From: Candidatus Gastranaerophilales bacterium
Lineage (GTDB): Bacteria > Cyanobacteriota > Vampirovibrionia > Gastranaerophilales > Gastranaerophilaceae
Direction: 5' to 3'
DNA: 64,000 bases
NCBI GenBank assembly: GCA_947625305.1
Contig: CANQNW010000002.1
Coordinates: 156,581-220,580 of the forward strand
The notes under the pieces were generated by a model. It saw only the letters and a program-made list of their open reading frames with translations, was not told the DNA's origin and ran no database searches. Below, in pieces: positions 37,760-45,736 of this stretch (positions are counted from its first letter, which is position 1; each line of letters starts with the position of its first letter). The position numbers were made by a program, and so were the translations under genes.

Positions 37760-39919
37760 ATGCTTGCGGAAGATTTATTTAAACTTTTAAAAGAAAACGG
37801 AATAAATTGTTTTACGGGAGTTCCGGATTCTCTATTAAAAGATTTTTGCGCATATGTAACGGATAATACAAATGAGAAAGAACACATAATAACCGCAAAT
37901 GAAGGAAATGCTATCGCTCTTGCCGCAGGGCATTATTTAGCAACATATAAACCCGCCTTGGTTTATATGCAAAATTCGGGACTCGGAAATTCGGTAAATC
38001 CTCTGCTTTCGTTAACCGATGAGGAGGTTTATAGTATCCCTTGTCTTTTACTTATCGGGATGAGAGGCGAGATTGGAGTAAAAGATGAACCTCAGCACAT
38101 TAAGCAGGGTAAAGTAACGGACAAACTTCTTGATGTTATGGGAATTAAATATTCATATCTGCCTGAAGATTTTCAACAAGCTGAACCTCTTATTTTAAAT
38201 GCTTTAAATTATATGAACGAAACAAAAAAAACTTATGCCTTTTTAGTGCGAAAGGGCTGTTTTGAACCATATATATTAAAGAATAAAAGACAAAACGGTT
38301 ATTCCTTAAACAGAGAAAATGTTATTGAACAAATATTATCAAAACTTTCCTGCTCGGATACCATTGTTTCCACCACGGGACATATATCAAGAGAAATATA
38401 TGAAATAAGAGAAAAATTAAATGAAGGACATGAAAAAGACTTCTTAACCGTCGGTTCAATGGGACATGCAAGCTCCATAGCACTGGGGATTGCTTTAGAA
38501 AAAGAGGACAGAAATATATATTGTTTTGACGGCGACGGAGCATTTCTAATGCACATGGGCTCTGTTGTTATTAATGCCTCCCGAAAATTAAGCAATTTTA
38601 AACACGTCTTATTAAATAATGAAGCTCATGATTCCGTAGGTTCACAGCCTACAGCCGTTAACCGTGCAAACATTACATCTATTGCTCTAAATGCAGGTTA
38701 TAATAAAGTATATTCCGTTAAAACTCAAGAAGAACTTAATAATGTTTTAAATGATTTTATTTCGGACAAAGGCCCCGTTTTACTTGAAATCAAGGTAAAA
38801 TGCGGAGCAAGAAAGGATTTGGGCAGACCAAAAGAAAAACCTGTTATCAATAAACAAATTTTTATGGATAACTTAAATCAAATTGAATATAGATATTCAG
38901 GCGCCGTAAATATCCTGCCAAAAATTTTAAAATCAGAAAATGCTAAAAATATTTTAGTTTTTACCGGCAATAAATCTTTTGAAAATATAAAACCGTATTT
39001 TGAAAAAAATCTTAAAGGATTTAATATAAATTATTACAATGATTTTTCCGTTAATCCTAAAGAAGAAGAAGTAAAAAAGGCATTATTAAAAATTACAAAT
39101 AATTTTGATATTATTATTGCAATAGGCGGGGGAAGTGTCCTTGATTTTGCAAAAGCCTTCAGATATTATAACAAGATTAAACATAAGCTTATTGCAATCC
39201 CGACAACAGCAGGGAGCGGGGCTGAAACAACGCAGTTTGCCGTATTGTATGTTAACGGTGTTAAAACTTCAATTGATAACAAATTAATTCTTCCTGATTA
39301 TGCCGTTTTAGATTATATATTATTAAAAAACAGCCCTAAATATTTAAAAGCCTGTACTGCTCTTGATTGTTTATGCCATGCTATTGAAAGTTTCTGGTCG
39401 GTTAAGTCTACCCCTCAAAGCAGAAATTATGCTGAAAATGCCATAAATTTATGCCGTGGAAACATAATAAACTATGTAAATTCAAATGATGAAAAAGCTA
39501 TGGAAAATATGTTAAATGCTTCCCATCTTGCGGGTAAAGCTATTAATATTTCACGCACTACTGCTTCCCACGCAATATCTTATACTTTAACTTCAAAATA
39601 TTTAATCCCGCACGGACACGCTGCTGCTTTAACTTTACCAAAACTGTTTACTCATAACTTATCTGTTAATAATATAAATTTATCAGACAAAAGAGGGCTT
39701 GAATTTGTTAAAAATATAATGTTTGAATTAACCCTCCTAATTGGAAATAAGCCCGAAGATTATTTCTTTTCCCTTTTTGATTTAATCGGAATTAAATATA
39801 AATTATCGGATTTGGGGATAAATGACACTGATTTAATTGCAGATAATGTTAATCAGGACAGATTAAAAAATAATCCTGTTATTTTAACAAAGGATAATAT
39901 TAAAAATTTATTTGTATGA
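37760..39919 (+). CDS. phosphonopyruvate decarboxylase-iron alcohol dehydrogenase fusion
   Basis: A 719-residue two-domain enzyme. Residues 1-375 are a ThDP enzyme of the phosphonopyruvate decarboxylase type: GVPDSLLKDF at 20-29, GSMGHASSIALGIAL, and the ThDP motif GDG at 258-260 with NN at 286-287. Residues 380-719 are a group III Fe-dependent alcohol dehydrogenase: GGGSVLDFAK at 456-465, PTTAGSGAE at 481-489, and metal ligands in CHAIESFW and PHGHAAALT. Together they should turn phosphonopyruvate into phosphonoacetaldehyde and then 2-hydroxyethylphosphonate. It abuts the PEP mutase gene with no gap. No aminotransferase for aminoethylphosphonate is nearby. Confidence 0.92.
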   Translation: MLAEDLFKLLKENGINCFTGVPDSLLKDFCAYVTDNTNEKEHIITANEGNAIALAAGHYLATYKPALVYMQNSGLGNSVNPLLSLTDEEVYSIPCLLLIGMRGEIGVKDEPQHIKQGKVTDKLLDVMGIKYSYLPEDFQQAEPLILNALNYMNETKKTYAFLVRKGCFEPYILKNKRQNGYSLNRENVIEQILSKLSCSDTIVSTTGHISREIYEIREKLNEGHEKDFLTVGSMGHASSIALGIALEKEDRNIYCFDGDGAFLMHMGSVVINASRKLSNFKHVLLNNEAHDSVGSQPTAVNRANITSIALNAGYNKVYSVKTQEELNNVLNDFISDKGPVLLEIKVKCGARKDLGRPKEKPVINKQIFMDNLNQIEYRYSGAVNILPKILKSENAKNILVFTGNKSFENIKPYFEKNLKGFNINYYNDFSVNPKEEEVKKALLKITNNFDIIIAIGGGSVLDFAKAFRYYNKIKHKLIAIPTTAGSGAETTQFAVLYVNGVKTSIDNKLILPDYAVLDYILLKNSPKYLKACTALDCLCHAIESFWSVKSTPQSRNYAENAINLCRGNIINYVNSNDEKAMENMLNASHLAGKAINISRTTASHAISYTLTSKYLIPHGHAAALTLPKLFTHNLSVNNINLSDKRGLEFVKNIMFELTLLIGNKPEDYFFSLFDLIGIKYKLSDLGINDTDLIADNVNQDRLKNNPVILTKDNIKNLFV

Positions 39920-39944
39920 TATTCATTATATAACTAATATTCAA

Positions 39945-40901
39945 TTATATTTGTAATGCGGGTTGAACATTTTCATCGTATTTAACACAATAACTGCAAG
40001 CATCGAAATACTGTTTATTATAAAAATCAATTAATTCTTTCCTTAAATTTTTTGAATTAATTATATCTATACCGTCTGAAATACCCCCCCCCATAAGATA
40101 TTCACCGGCAGAGGCTTTGGAGCAAATATATAAAAACCCGTTTATTACCTGATTACACTGCATTCTGTAACAATTTATAAGTTTTTCTTTCGTCGTTTCT
40201 TTATCATCAGGAGAATCGGAAAAACCGCCTTCTTTATACCAATGATTATCTTTTAATTTTTGATATTTTATATTATTCTCCCGAAATATTTTTTCAATTT
40301 CATCTGTTTTTAAAATTTTTGTTAATTCTAAATTATCTTTATAATTACTTATATAAATAAGGACTTTCCCATTACTTTTTTTAATACAGTCAATTAAATC
40401 CTGTTTCGGAAGAATTGTTCCGTTTGTAATAAGTTCAACACAAGTTATTTTTTCTTCAGATACCGCATATTCAATCATTTTTACCAGTTCTGGATGCATT
40501 AAGGTTTCTCCGCCCAAAATAACAAATCGTCTTATTCCGTCAACATTATTTATGAGTGTATCAAAATACAATTTAAAATCATCAAAAGACATTTCCATTC
40601 TGTGTCTTTTATCTAATTCGGGGATGAGCGCACAGCAATCCTTGCATTTTAAAGTACATTTTGTTGTTATACAAAACTCTATTTGAGGTAATATTAAAAG
40701 GTTTTTACCGTAAAAATTTTCTATTTCTTCATCAATGTATTTATTCAATACTTCATTCTTTTTTAAAGGATTAATAAAAGAACCTTTTTTATACCATAGA
40801 AAACTCAGCATTTCATATGATATACGCACTAAAGCATTTTTTTCAAAATACCTTTTATAAAATGTTTTCGGTATTTCTATATTTTTTTCCGTTATATCCA
40901 T
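39945..40901 (-). CDS. radical SAM protein, paralogue 1 (poly-G bearing)
   Basis: A 318-residue radical SAM protein with about 75 residues before the cluster motif CTLKCKDC (Cys82, Cys86, Cys89). It then has GGETLMHPELVKMIEYA as the GGE motif. A C-terminal cysteine set (NCYRMQCNQV, YICSKASAG, DACSYC) could bind an extra Fe-S cluster as in SPASM/twitch enzymes. It ends VQPALQI. A run of 9 G encodes Met-Gly-Gly-Gly at 270-273, where its neighbour reads FLNGIIADG, so the tract sits in a tolerant loop. It is the last of three tandem paralogues at the end of the glycan operon. The reaction is unknown. Confidence 0.88.
   Translation of the reverse strand: MDITEKNIEIPKTFYKRYFEKNALVRISYEMLSFLWYKKGSFINPLKKNEVLNKYIDEEIENFYGKNLLILPQIEFCITTKCTLKCKDCCALIPELDKRHRMEMSFDDFKLYFDTLINNVDGIRRFVILGGETLMHPELVKMIEYAVSEEKITCVELITNGTILPKQDLIDCIKKSNGKVLIYISNYKDNLELTKILKTDEIEKIFRENNIKYQKLKDNHWYKEGGFSDSPDDKETTKEKLINCYRMQCNQVINGFLYICSKASAGEYLMGGGISDGIDIINSKNLRKELIDFYNKQYFDACSYCVKYDENVQPALQI
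40084..40092 (-). repeat. poly-G tract (9 G, coding strand) in radical SAM paralogue 1
   Basis: Nine C on the plus strand, read as ATG GGG GGG GGT in the gene. A change of one base would frameshift after residue 272 and remove the last auxiliary cysteines (DACSYC) and the PALQ end. The two sister paralogues lack the tract. Confidence 0.95.
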
Positions 40902-40922
40902 AATTTACCTTCCCCTTTATAT

Positions 40923-41876
40923 TTAAGCTTGTAATGCAGGTTGAATTAATTTTTCCGACAAAATACAATATTTACAAGCTTCCGTATATGGTGCTTTATA
41001 AAATTCAATTATCTCGTTTCTTAAATCTTTAGAATTAAGTATATCTATGCCGTCTGCAATAATGCCATTAAGGAATTTACCGGCAGAGGCTTTGGAGCAA
41101 ATATATAAAAACCCGTCAATTACTTGAGTACATTTTATCCTATCACATTTAAAAAACTTTTCTTTTGTTTTTTCATCATCGTCTGCTTGTGAAGAAAATC
41201 CAAATTCTTCTTTCCAAGACCAGCTTTCAAATTTTAGATGTTTAATATTATTTTTATTCAATACCTTTTCAAATTCATCTATTTTTATAATATTTGCCAG
41301 TTCCTCCGCCCCTTTATAATTACTGGTATATACAAATACCTTTTTATTATACTTTTTCAAACAATCAATTAACTTTTGATTAGGCAATATAGTCGCATTC
41401 GTAATAATTTCAATATCAAATATTTTTTCCTTCCCGGCAGCATATTCAATCATTTTGGGCAGTTCGGGGTTCATTAAAGTTTCTCCGCCTAAAATAATAA
41501 ATCGTCTTATTCCGTCTACATTATTCAAAATTTTATCCAAATACAATTTAAAATCATCAAAGGACATTTCTATTCTGTGTTCTTTATCCAACTGAGGAAT
41601 AAGTGCGCAGCAATCCTTGCATTTTAAGGTGCATCTTGTTGTTATACAAAATTCCACTTGAGGCATAATTAATATATTTTTATTATAAAAATTATCTATT
41701 TCCTCCTCTGCATATTTTTTTGCTATTTCTTCTTTTTTCAAAGGATTAATAAAATGTCCTTCTTTGAACCAAAGAAATTTTGTCATTTCATTTGCAATTT
41801 TGTTAATTGCATTTTGCTCAAAATATCTTTTATAAAAGATTTTAGATATTTCATTATTTTTTTCTGATATATTCAT
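40923..41876 (-). CDS. radical SAM protein, paralogue 2
   Basis: A 317-residue close sister of the 39945-40901 protein, alike along the full length. It has the same cluster motif CTLKCKDCCALIPQLDKEHR, GGETLMNPELPKMIEYA, the C-terminal set CDRIKCTQV, YICSKASAG and EACKYC, and the ending IQPALQA. It lacks the poly-G insertion. The separation from paralogue 1 is 21 bases and each has its own ribosome site. Tandem duplication is the evident origin. A peptide or glycan modification is possible from the neighbours, but the substrate is unknown. Confidence 0.88.
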   Translation of the reverse strand: MNISEKNNEISKIFYKRYFEQNAINKIANEMTKFLWFKEGHFINPLKKEEIAKKYAEEEIDNFYNKNILIMPQVEFCITTRCTLKCKDCCALIPQLDKEHRIEMSFDDFKLYLDKILNNVDGIRRFIILGGETLMNPELPKMIEYAAGKEKIFDIEIITNATILPNQKLIDCLKKYNKKVFVYTSNYKGAEELANIIKIDEFEKVLNKNNIKHLKFESWSWKEEFGFSSQADDDEKTKEKFFKCDRIKCTQVIDGFLYICSKASAGKFLNGIIADGIDILNSKDLRNEIIEFYKAPYTEACKYCILSEKLIQPALQA

Positions 41877-41896
41877 AACTTACCTTCCTTTCGGTT

Positions 41897-42853
41897 TTAA
41901 TTTTGCAGTGCCGGCATGACGATTGTATCGGACGAAATACAATATTCACAGGCTTTGAGATAGTCTTTATTATAAAAATCTATTATATCTTGTTTTAAAT
42001 TTTTTGAGTTCTTAAGGTCTACGTAATCATCAGCATCAACAAGTTTTAACTCTATGGCACATGAGCCTTTTGAGCATACATACATTTTATTATTAAGCAC
42101 TTGAGTGCAATGAGAACAAAAACATTTTTTATATTTTTTTATTGTTGTTTCAGGATTGCTTTTTTCATTTGAAAAACCAAATTCTTTTAACCAGCCTCCG
42201 CCATCATCCATTTGAAGTTTTATATCGTAATCTTTAAGTAATTCTCTTATCTTATTGTGTTTTAACTTTAAATAAACATCTTTTGTAGCCGAATAATTGG
42301 AAATATGAAGATATACTTTTTTATTATTATCTACCAGTGCTTTCAATATTTTTTTATCAGGTATAATTGTACCGTTTGTAATAATTTGTACAATATCAAT
42401 ATTTTCCTTTTTACAGGAATAATCAATAAGTTTATCTAAGTCATTATATAATAAGGGTTCACCACCGAATAAAATCAGTCTTCTGATTTTATTGACGGAG
42501 GCAAGAATTTTATCCAGATTTTCTTTAAACTCCTCTAACGAAATACTAATATGACCATGCTCATTAAAAAGAGGAATTAATGACCCGCAGTCTTTACATT
42601 TCAGTGAACATTTTGTTGTTATACAAAAGGATAAATGAGGTAAATTTATTTGATTTTTATTATAGAAATTATCTATTTCCTCGTTTATGTAAGTATTTAT
42701 ATAAAAATCTTTTTTAGAGGGGTTTAAGAATTTTCCGCATTTAAAATATAAAAATTGCAATAGCTCAACACCATACCTAAATTCGGCATTTTGTTTGAAA
42801 TATCTGGTATAAAAGCCATCAGGAATATTATATTTCCTTATTAATTCTTCCAT
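41897..42853 (-). CDS. radical SAM protein, paralogue 3 (more divergent)
   Basis: A 318-residue member of the same set, more diverged. The cluster motif is CSLKCKDCGSLIPLFNEHG, the GGE block is GGEPLLYNDLDKLIDYS, and the extra cysteines are KCFCSHCTQV, YVCSKGSC and KACEYC. The end is VMPALQN. It has one more Cys pair (CFCSHC) than the other two. It is the first of the three in transcription order, 1 base after a GT2 gene, so it was probably the first to join the operon. Its reaction is unknown. Confidence 0.87.
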   Translation of the reverse strand: MEELIRKYNIPDGFYTRYFKQNAEFRYGVELLQFLYFKCGKFLNPSKKDFYINTYINEEIDNFYNKNQINLPHLSFCITTKCSLKCKDCGSLIPLFNEHGHISISLEEFKENLDKILASVNKIRRLILFGGEPLLYNDLDKLIDYSCKKENIDIVQIITNGTIIPDKKILKALVDNNKKVYLHISNYSATKDVYLKLKHNKIRELLKDYDIKLQMDDGGGWLKEFGFSNEKSNPETTIKKYKKCFCSHCTQVLNNKMYVCSKGSCAIELKLVDADDYVDLKNSKNLKQDIIDFYNKDYLKACEYCISSDTIVMPALQN

Positions 42854-42854
42854 T

Positions 42855-43520
42855 TTATCCTCTTAATTTTTCTCTTAAAGCGGTTAAATATCCTTTATAC
42901 TCATCCATTGCATTAGTCCGTCCGAAGTTTGAATTATGAATTCTTCTGTTTGTTGAAACGAAATCAATTTTTTTAATTTTGAAGTTATTTTTATCCATTT
43001 TATTTTGCCACTCAATTATTTCTCCGGATTTAATAGCCTCATTAAAGAAACCGATTTTATCAAATACCGATTTTCTGATTAAAACAGCACCCGAAAATAA
43101 TCCGTAATATGGTTCTTTTTTTATAACGGTTTTTTGTTTTTGTTCTTCTGACAACTCCGGAGAAAAGAAATCCCGAATTTTTCCCATTACAGCACTGATT
43201 GAATTGTCATTTTCCATTTCATCATAAAGTGTTTTTAAGTCATTTTCATTCATAACATCATCAGCATCAAGAAACATTATATATTCACCTTTGGCACTTC
43301 TTAACCCCGTATTTTTACCTGCAACCTGCCCTATACAAACAGGATGATTTATAATTTTGCAGCCTAAATCTTTTGCAATTTGTTCGGTATTATCCGTTGA
43401 AGCATCGTTTACTACTATAATTTCAATATCAAGTCCTTGTTTTTGAGCAGCTTTTATCGTTTCTTTAATATATTTCTCACCGTTTTTTACGGGTATAATT
43501 ATTGATATTAGCTTATTCAT
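42855..43520 (-). CDS. GT2 family glycosyltransferase
   Basis: A 221-residue GT-A glycosyltransferase of family 2. It opens LISIIIPVKNGEKYIKETIK, has VVNDASTDNTEQIA and the metal-binding DADD (FLDADDVMNEND), and an acceptor-side segment GAVLIRKSVFDKIGFF. No membrane helix is seen, so it acts at the cytoplasmic face. AGAGG lies before the ATG. It is packed 1 base from both neighbours in the minus-strand glycan operon. The sugar donor and acceptor are not predictable. Confidence 0.93.
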   Translation of the reverse strand: MNKLISIIIPVKNGEKYIKETIKAAQKQGLDIEIIVVNDASTDNTEQIAKDLGCKIINHPVCIGQVAGKNTGLRSAKGEYIMFLDADDVMNENDLKTLYDEMENDNSISAVMGKIRDFFSPELSEEQKQKTVIKKEPYYGLFSGAVLIRKSVFDKIGFFNEAIKSGEIIEWQNKMDKNNFKIKKIDFVSTNRRIHNSNFGRTNAMDEYKGYLTALREKLRG

Positions 43521-43521
43521 T

Positions 43522-44562
43522 TTATATTACCTCTGCTTTTTTTCTTTTGTTCATATTCCTTATATAACTTAAAGTAACATTTGCGGGATATTTTTCGGAA
43601 TATTCTTTAAAATTATTACTGCTTATAATATTTTTGGAAAAAAATAACTCCAATTCATTATACAAGTCCTTATATGCACACAAATATTCATTAATTTTTT
43701 TAAAATATTTTTTGTAGGCATTATATATTTTGTAATCTTTTATGCAAATACTCGGTACTACCGTAAAAATTTTAACACCCTTATCCAATAAATTATTTTC
43801 TTTGTAATAGTCATAGATAGCATTCAAAAAGTTTAAAATATTAATATCTTTATATTTACAACTATTTGAAATCCCATTTTTATTATTGGTATAGTGATAA
43901 GATTTACCCTCATAAAAAGCAATTTTATCGGCATTAATTAAGGCTGCATATTGAAAAAATGTATCCTCCATATAAAGAATTTCATCAGGAAATTTAATTT
44001 TAAATTTATCTATAAACTCTCTTTTTACAAGTTTATTCCACACAACGGCAAGGGTATTTTCTATTGCATCTTTTGGACTGATATAATCTTTGTTTTCTAT
44101 TTTTGGAGATTTACAGTGATCATATTTTAATGAAGAATTAGGGGTTTCAAGCATTATATTTGAATTTATAACAATATCAGAGCCGGTTTGCTCCATTTTA
44201 TCAATCATTGATTCAATATAATCTGCATCTATCCAATCATCGGAATCCATAAAGTAAATATATTCTCCTTTTGCTGTTTTAATACCTTTATTCCTCGAAT
44301 AAGAAGGCCCGGAATTTTTCTTATTGTTATAAATTTTTATTCTTGAATCCTTTATATTTTTCATAATTTGCAGTGTATTATCCGTCGAACAATCATTTAT
44401 ACATAATATTTCAAGATTTTTATGTGTTTGATTAATAATGCTTTTTAGGCATTTTTCAATATATTGTTCAACATTGTATATCGGAATTATGACAGATACT
44501 TTTTTGCTGTCATAGTTTTTATCCGAGGCGGATAATGTATCGGGGGGGGGGATTTTTAACAT
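43522..44562 (-). CDS. GT2 family glycosyltransferase with two alternative starts around a poly-C tract
   Basis: A family 2 glycosyltransferase (VSVIIPIYNVEQYIEKCLKS, CINDCSTDNTLQIM, metal-binding MDSDD). The frame is open from the ATG at 44562, giving 346 residues (MLKIPPPDTLSASDK...), but that ATG has only a weak AAAAAG upstream. A better-placed ATG at 44584 overlaps the preceding stop (TAATG) and has GGAG. With the present 10 C that reading stops after 21 codons, whereas with 9 C it would enter the glycosyltransferase frame. So the assembled state may be a low-expression one. The last ~120 residues are Lys/Tyr-rich helices. Confidence 0.9.
   Translation of the reverse strand: MLKIPPPDTLSASDKNYDSKKVSVIIPIYNVEQYIEKCLKSIINQTHKNLEILCINDCSTDNTLQIMKNIKDSRIKIYNNKKNSGPSYSRNKGIKTAKGEYIYFMDSDDWIDADYIESMIDKMEQTGSDIVINSNIMLETPNSSLKYDHCKSPKIENKDYISPKDAIENTLAVVWNKLVKREFIDKFKIKFPDEILYMEDTFFQYAALINADKIAFYEGKSYHYTNNKNGISNSCKYKDINILNFLNAIYDYYKENNLLDKGVKIFTVVPSICIKDYKIYNAYKKYFKKINEYLCAYKDLYNELELFFSKNIISSNNFKEYSEKYPANVTLSYIRNMNKRKKAEVI
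44542..44551 (-). repeat. poly-C tract (10 C, coding strand) near the start of a GT2 gene
   Basis: Ten G on the plus strand, read as ATC CCC CCC CCC from the inner start. It lies 11 bases inside the ORF from 44562 and 33 bases inside the reading frame from 44584. The two starts are 22 bases apart and so lie in different frames, and tract length decides which one reads through. Confidence 0.95.
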
Positions 44563-44583
44563 CTTTTTGTATATGTTCTTTCA

Positions 44584-45702
44584 TTACTTATACTCCGGAA
44601 TATGTCTGTGTTCTATTTTTTCAGGTGTTTTATATCCGTATTTAATCGTAAAAAGATATATAAAACCGAATAAATAAAACTTTGAATAATACCTGTCTAT
44701 CCTTTTTAACTTTGCGAACGGTATAAAGTTAAGCAGGTAAAATGTTTCACTGTAATCATCATTAACCTTGGTTCTGAATAAAGTAAACAGATTAAATAGT
44801 TTTATTTTTCTTCTTATTTGCAGGTGAGCCTGCTCGTTCATTTGGTCATAAAGCACCCACAAATCAAATGCATCTGCAGGCCCGCATTGCGGATTAGAAT
44901 TCATATCATCCAATATTTTCATATCATCTTCAGTAATATTAAAATCAAAAACTTCCATGTTTGTTTTAAGTCTTTCTTCATGGTGTGATTTAGATAACGG
45001 AAGGACATTATTTTGCAGACAATATCTGATATTTATTTGAGCAATATCTTTATTATATTTTTTACCAAGGTTTTGAATTTTTTCATTATCGGAATATTTA
45101 CCTCCGCCCATAACAAAGTATGCTTCAACAAGAATATCTTTACTTTGACAGTAATTAACAATTTCTCTTTGCTGCCACAAGGGTGAAAATTCTATTTGAT
45201 TAATTACAGGTTTTATTTGTGCGGTTTTTAGAAGTTCCTCCAGATGGAGCATAGTAAAATTTGAAACACCGATAGATTTAACTTTCCCGGAACGAACCAA
45301 ATCCTCCATAGCGCGCCAAGTTTCGGCATTTATTTTTTTCCAGCGATCATCTTTAACTGTTCTCGGTCTATGGATTAAAAGCAGATCCACATAGTCAAGA
45401 TTTAGTTTTTTTAATGATTCCTCCGTTACTTTTATTGTATTTTCATAATCCAGACAAATATGGGGATTTAATTTAGTTGTAATAAACAGTTCTTCTCTTG
45501 TGCATAATCCGTCTTTTATTGCCTTGTTGACAGCAATACCGACATCCTCTTCATTTTTATAAACTTGTGCGGTATCTAACAATCTGTACCCTAATTTAAT
45601 TGCATTATATATAAGCTCTTGTCCCTTTGCATTTAAAAAGTCCATTGTCCCTAAACCCAGCTTGGGAATTTTAATACCGTTGTTTAATAAAAATTCTTCC
45701 AT
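44584..45702 (-). CDS. aldo/keto reductase with C-terminal extension
   Basis: A 372-residue protein. Residues 1-280 are an NADPH-type aldo/keto reductase barrel with the tetrad visible as Asp and Tyr in LLDTAQVYKNEEDVG, Lys in FITTKLNP and His in LLLIHRP, and the GVSNF block. About 90 further residues (from QMNEQAHLQIRRKIKLFN on) are rich in aromatics and basic residues and are not part of the standard barrel. The location between glycosyltransferases suggests it reduces a sugar or aldehyde precursor. It could even act on phosphonoacetaldehyde-type compounds, but nothing in the sequence shows that. Confidence 0.88.
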   Translation of the reverse strand: MEEFLLNNGIKIPKLGLGTMDFLNAKGQELIYNAIKLGYRLLDTAQVYKNEEDVGIAVNKAIKDGLCTREELFITTKLNPHICLDYENTIKVTEESLKKLNLDYVDLLLIHRPRTVKDDRWKKINAETWRAMEDLVRSGKVKSIGVSNFTMLHLEELLKTAQIKPVINQIEFSPLWQQREIVNYCQSKDILVEAYFVMGGGKYSDNEKIQNLGKKYNKDIAQINIRYCLQNNVLPLSKSHHEERLKTNMEVFDFNITEDDMKILDDMNSNPQCGPADAFDLWVLYDQMNEQAHLQIRRKIKLFNLFTLFRTKVNDDYSETFYLLNFIPFAKLKRIDRYYSKFYLFGFIYLFTIKYGYKTPEKIEHRHIPEYK

Positions 45703-45736
45703 ATTTATCTCCTTTGTTTTTCGATTTCAATATATG

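Noticed and set aside
38299..38595. Minus-strand ORFs within the decarboxylase-dehydrogenase fusion
   Set aside because: Opposite-strand shadows of a gene with full motif support.
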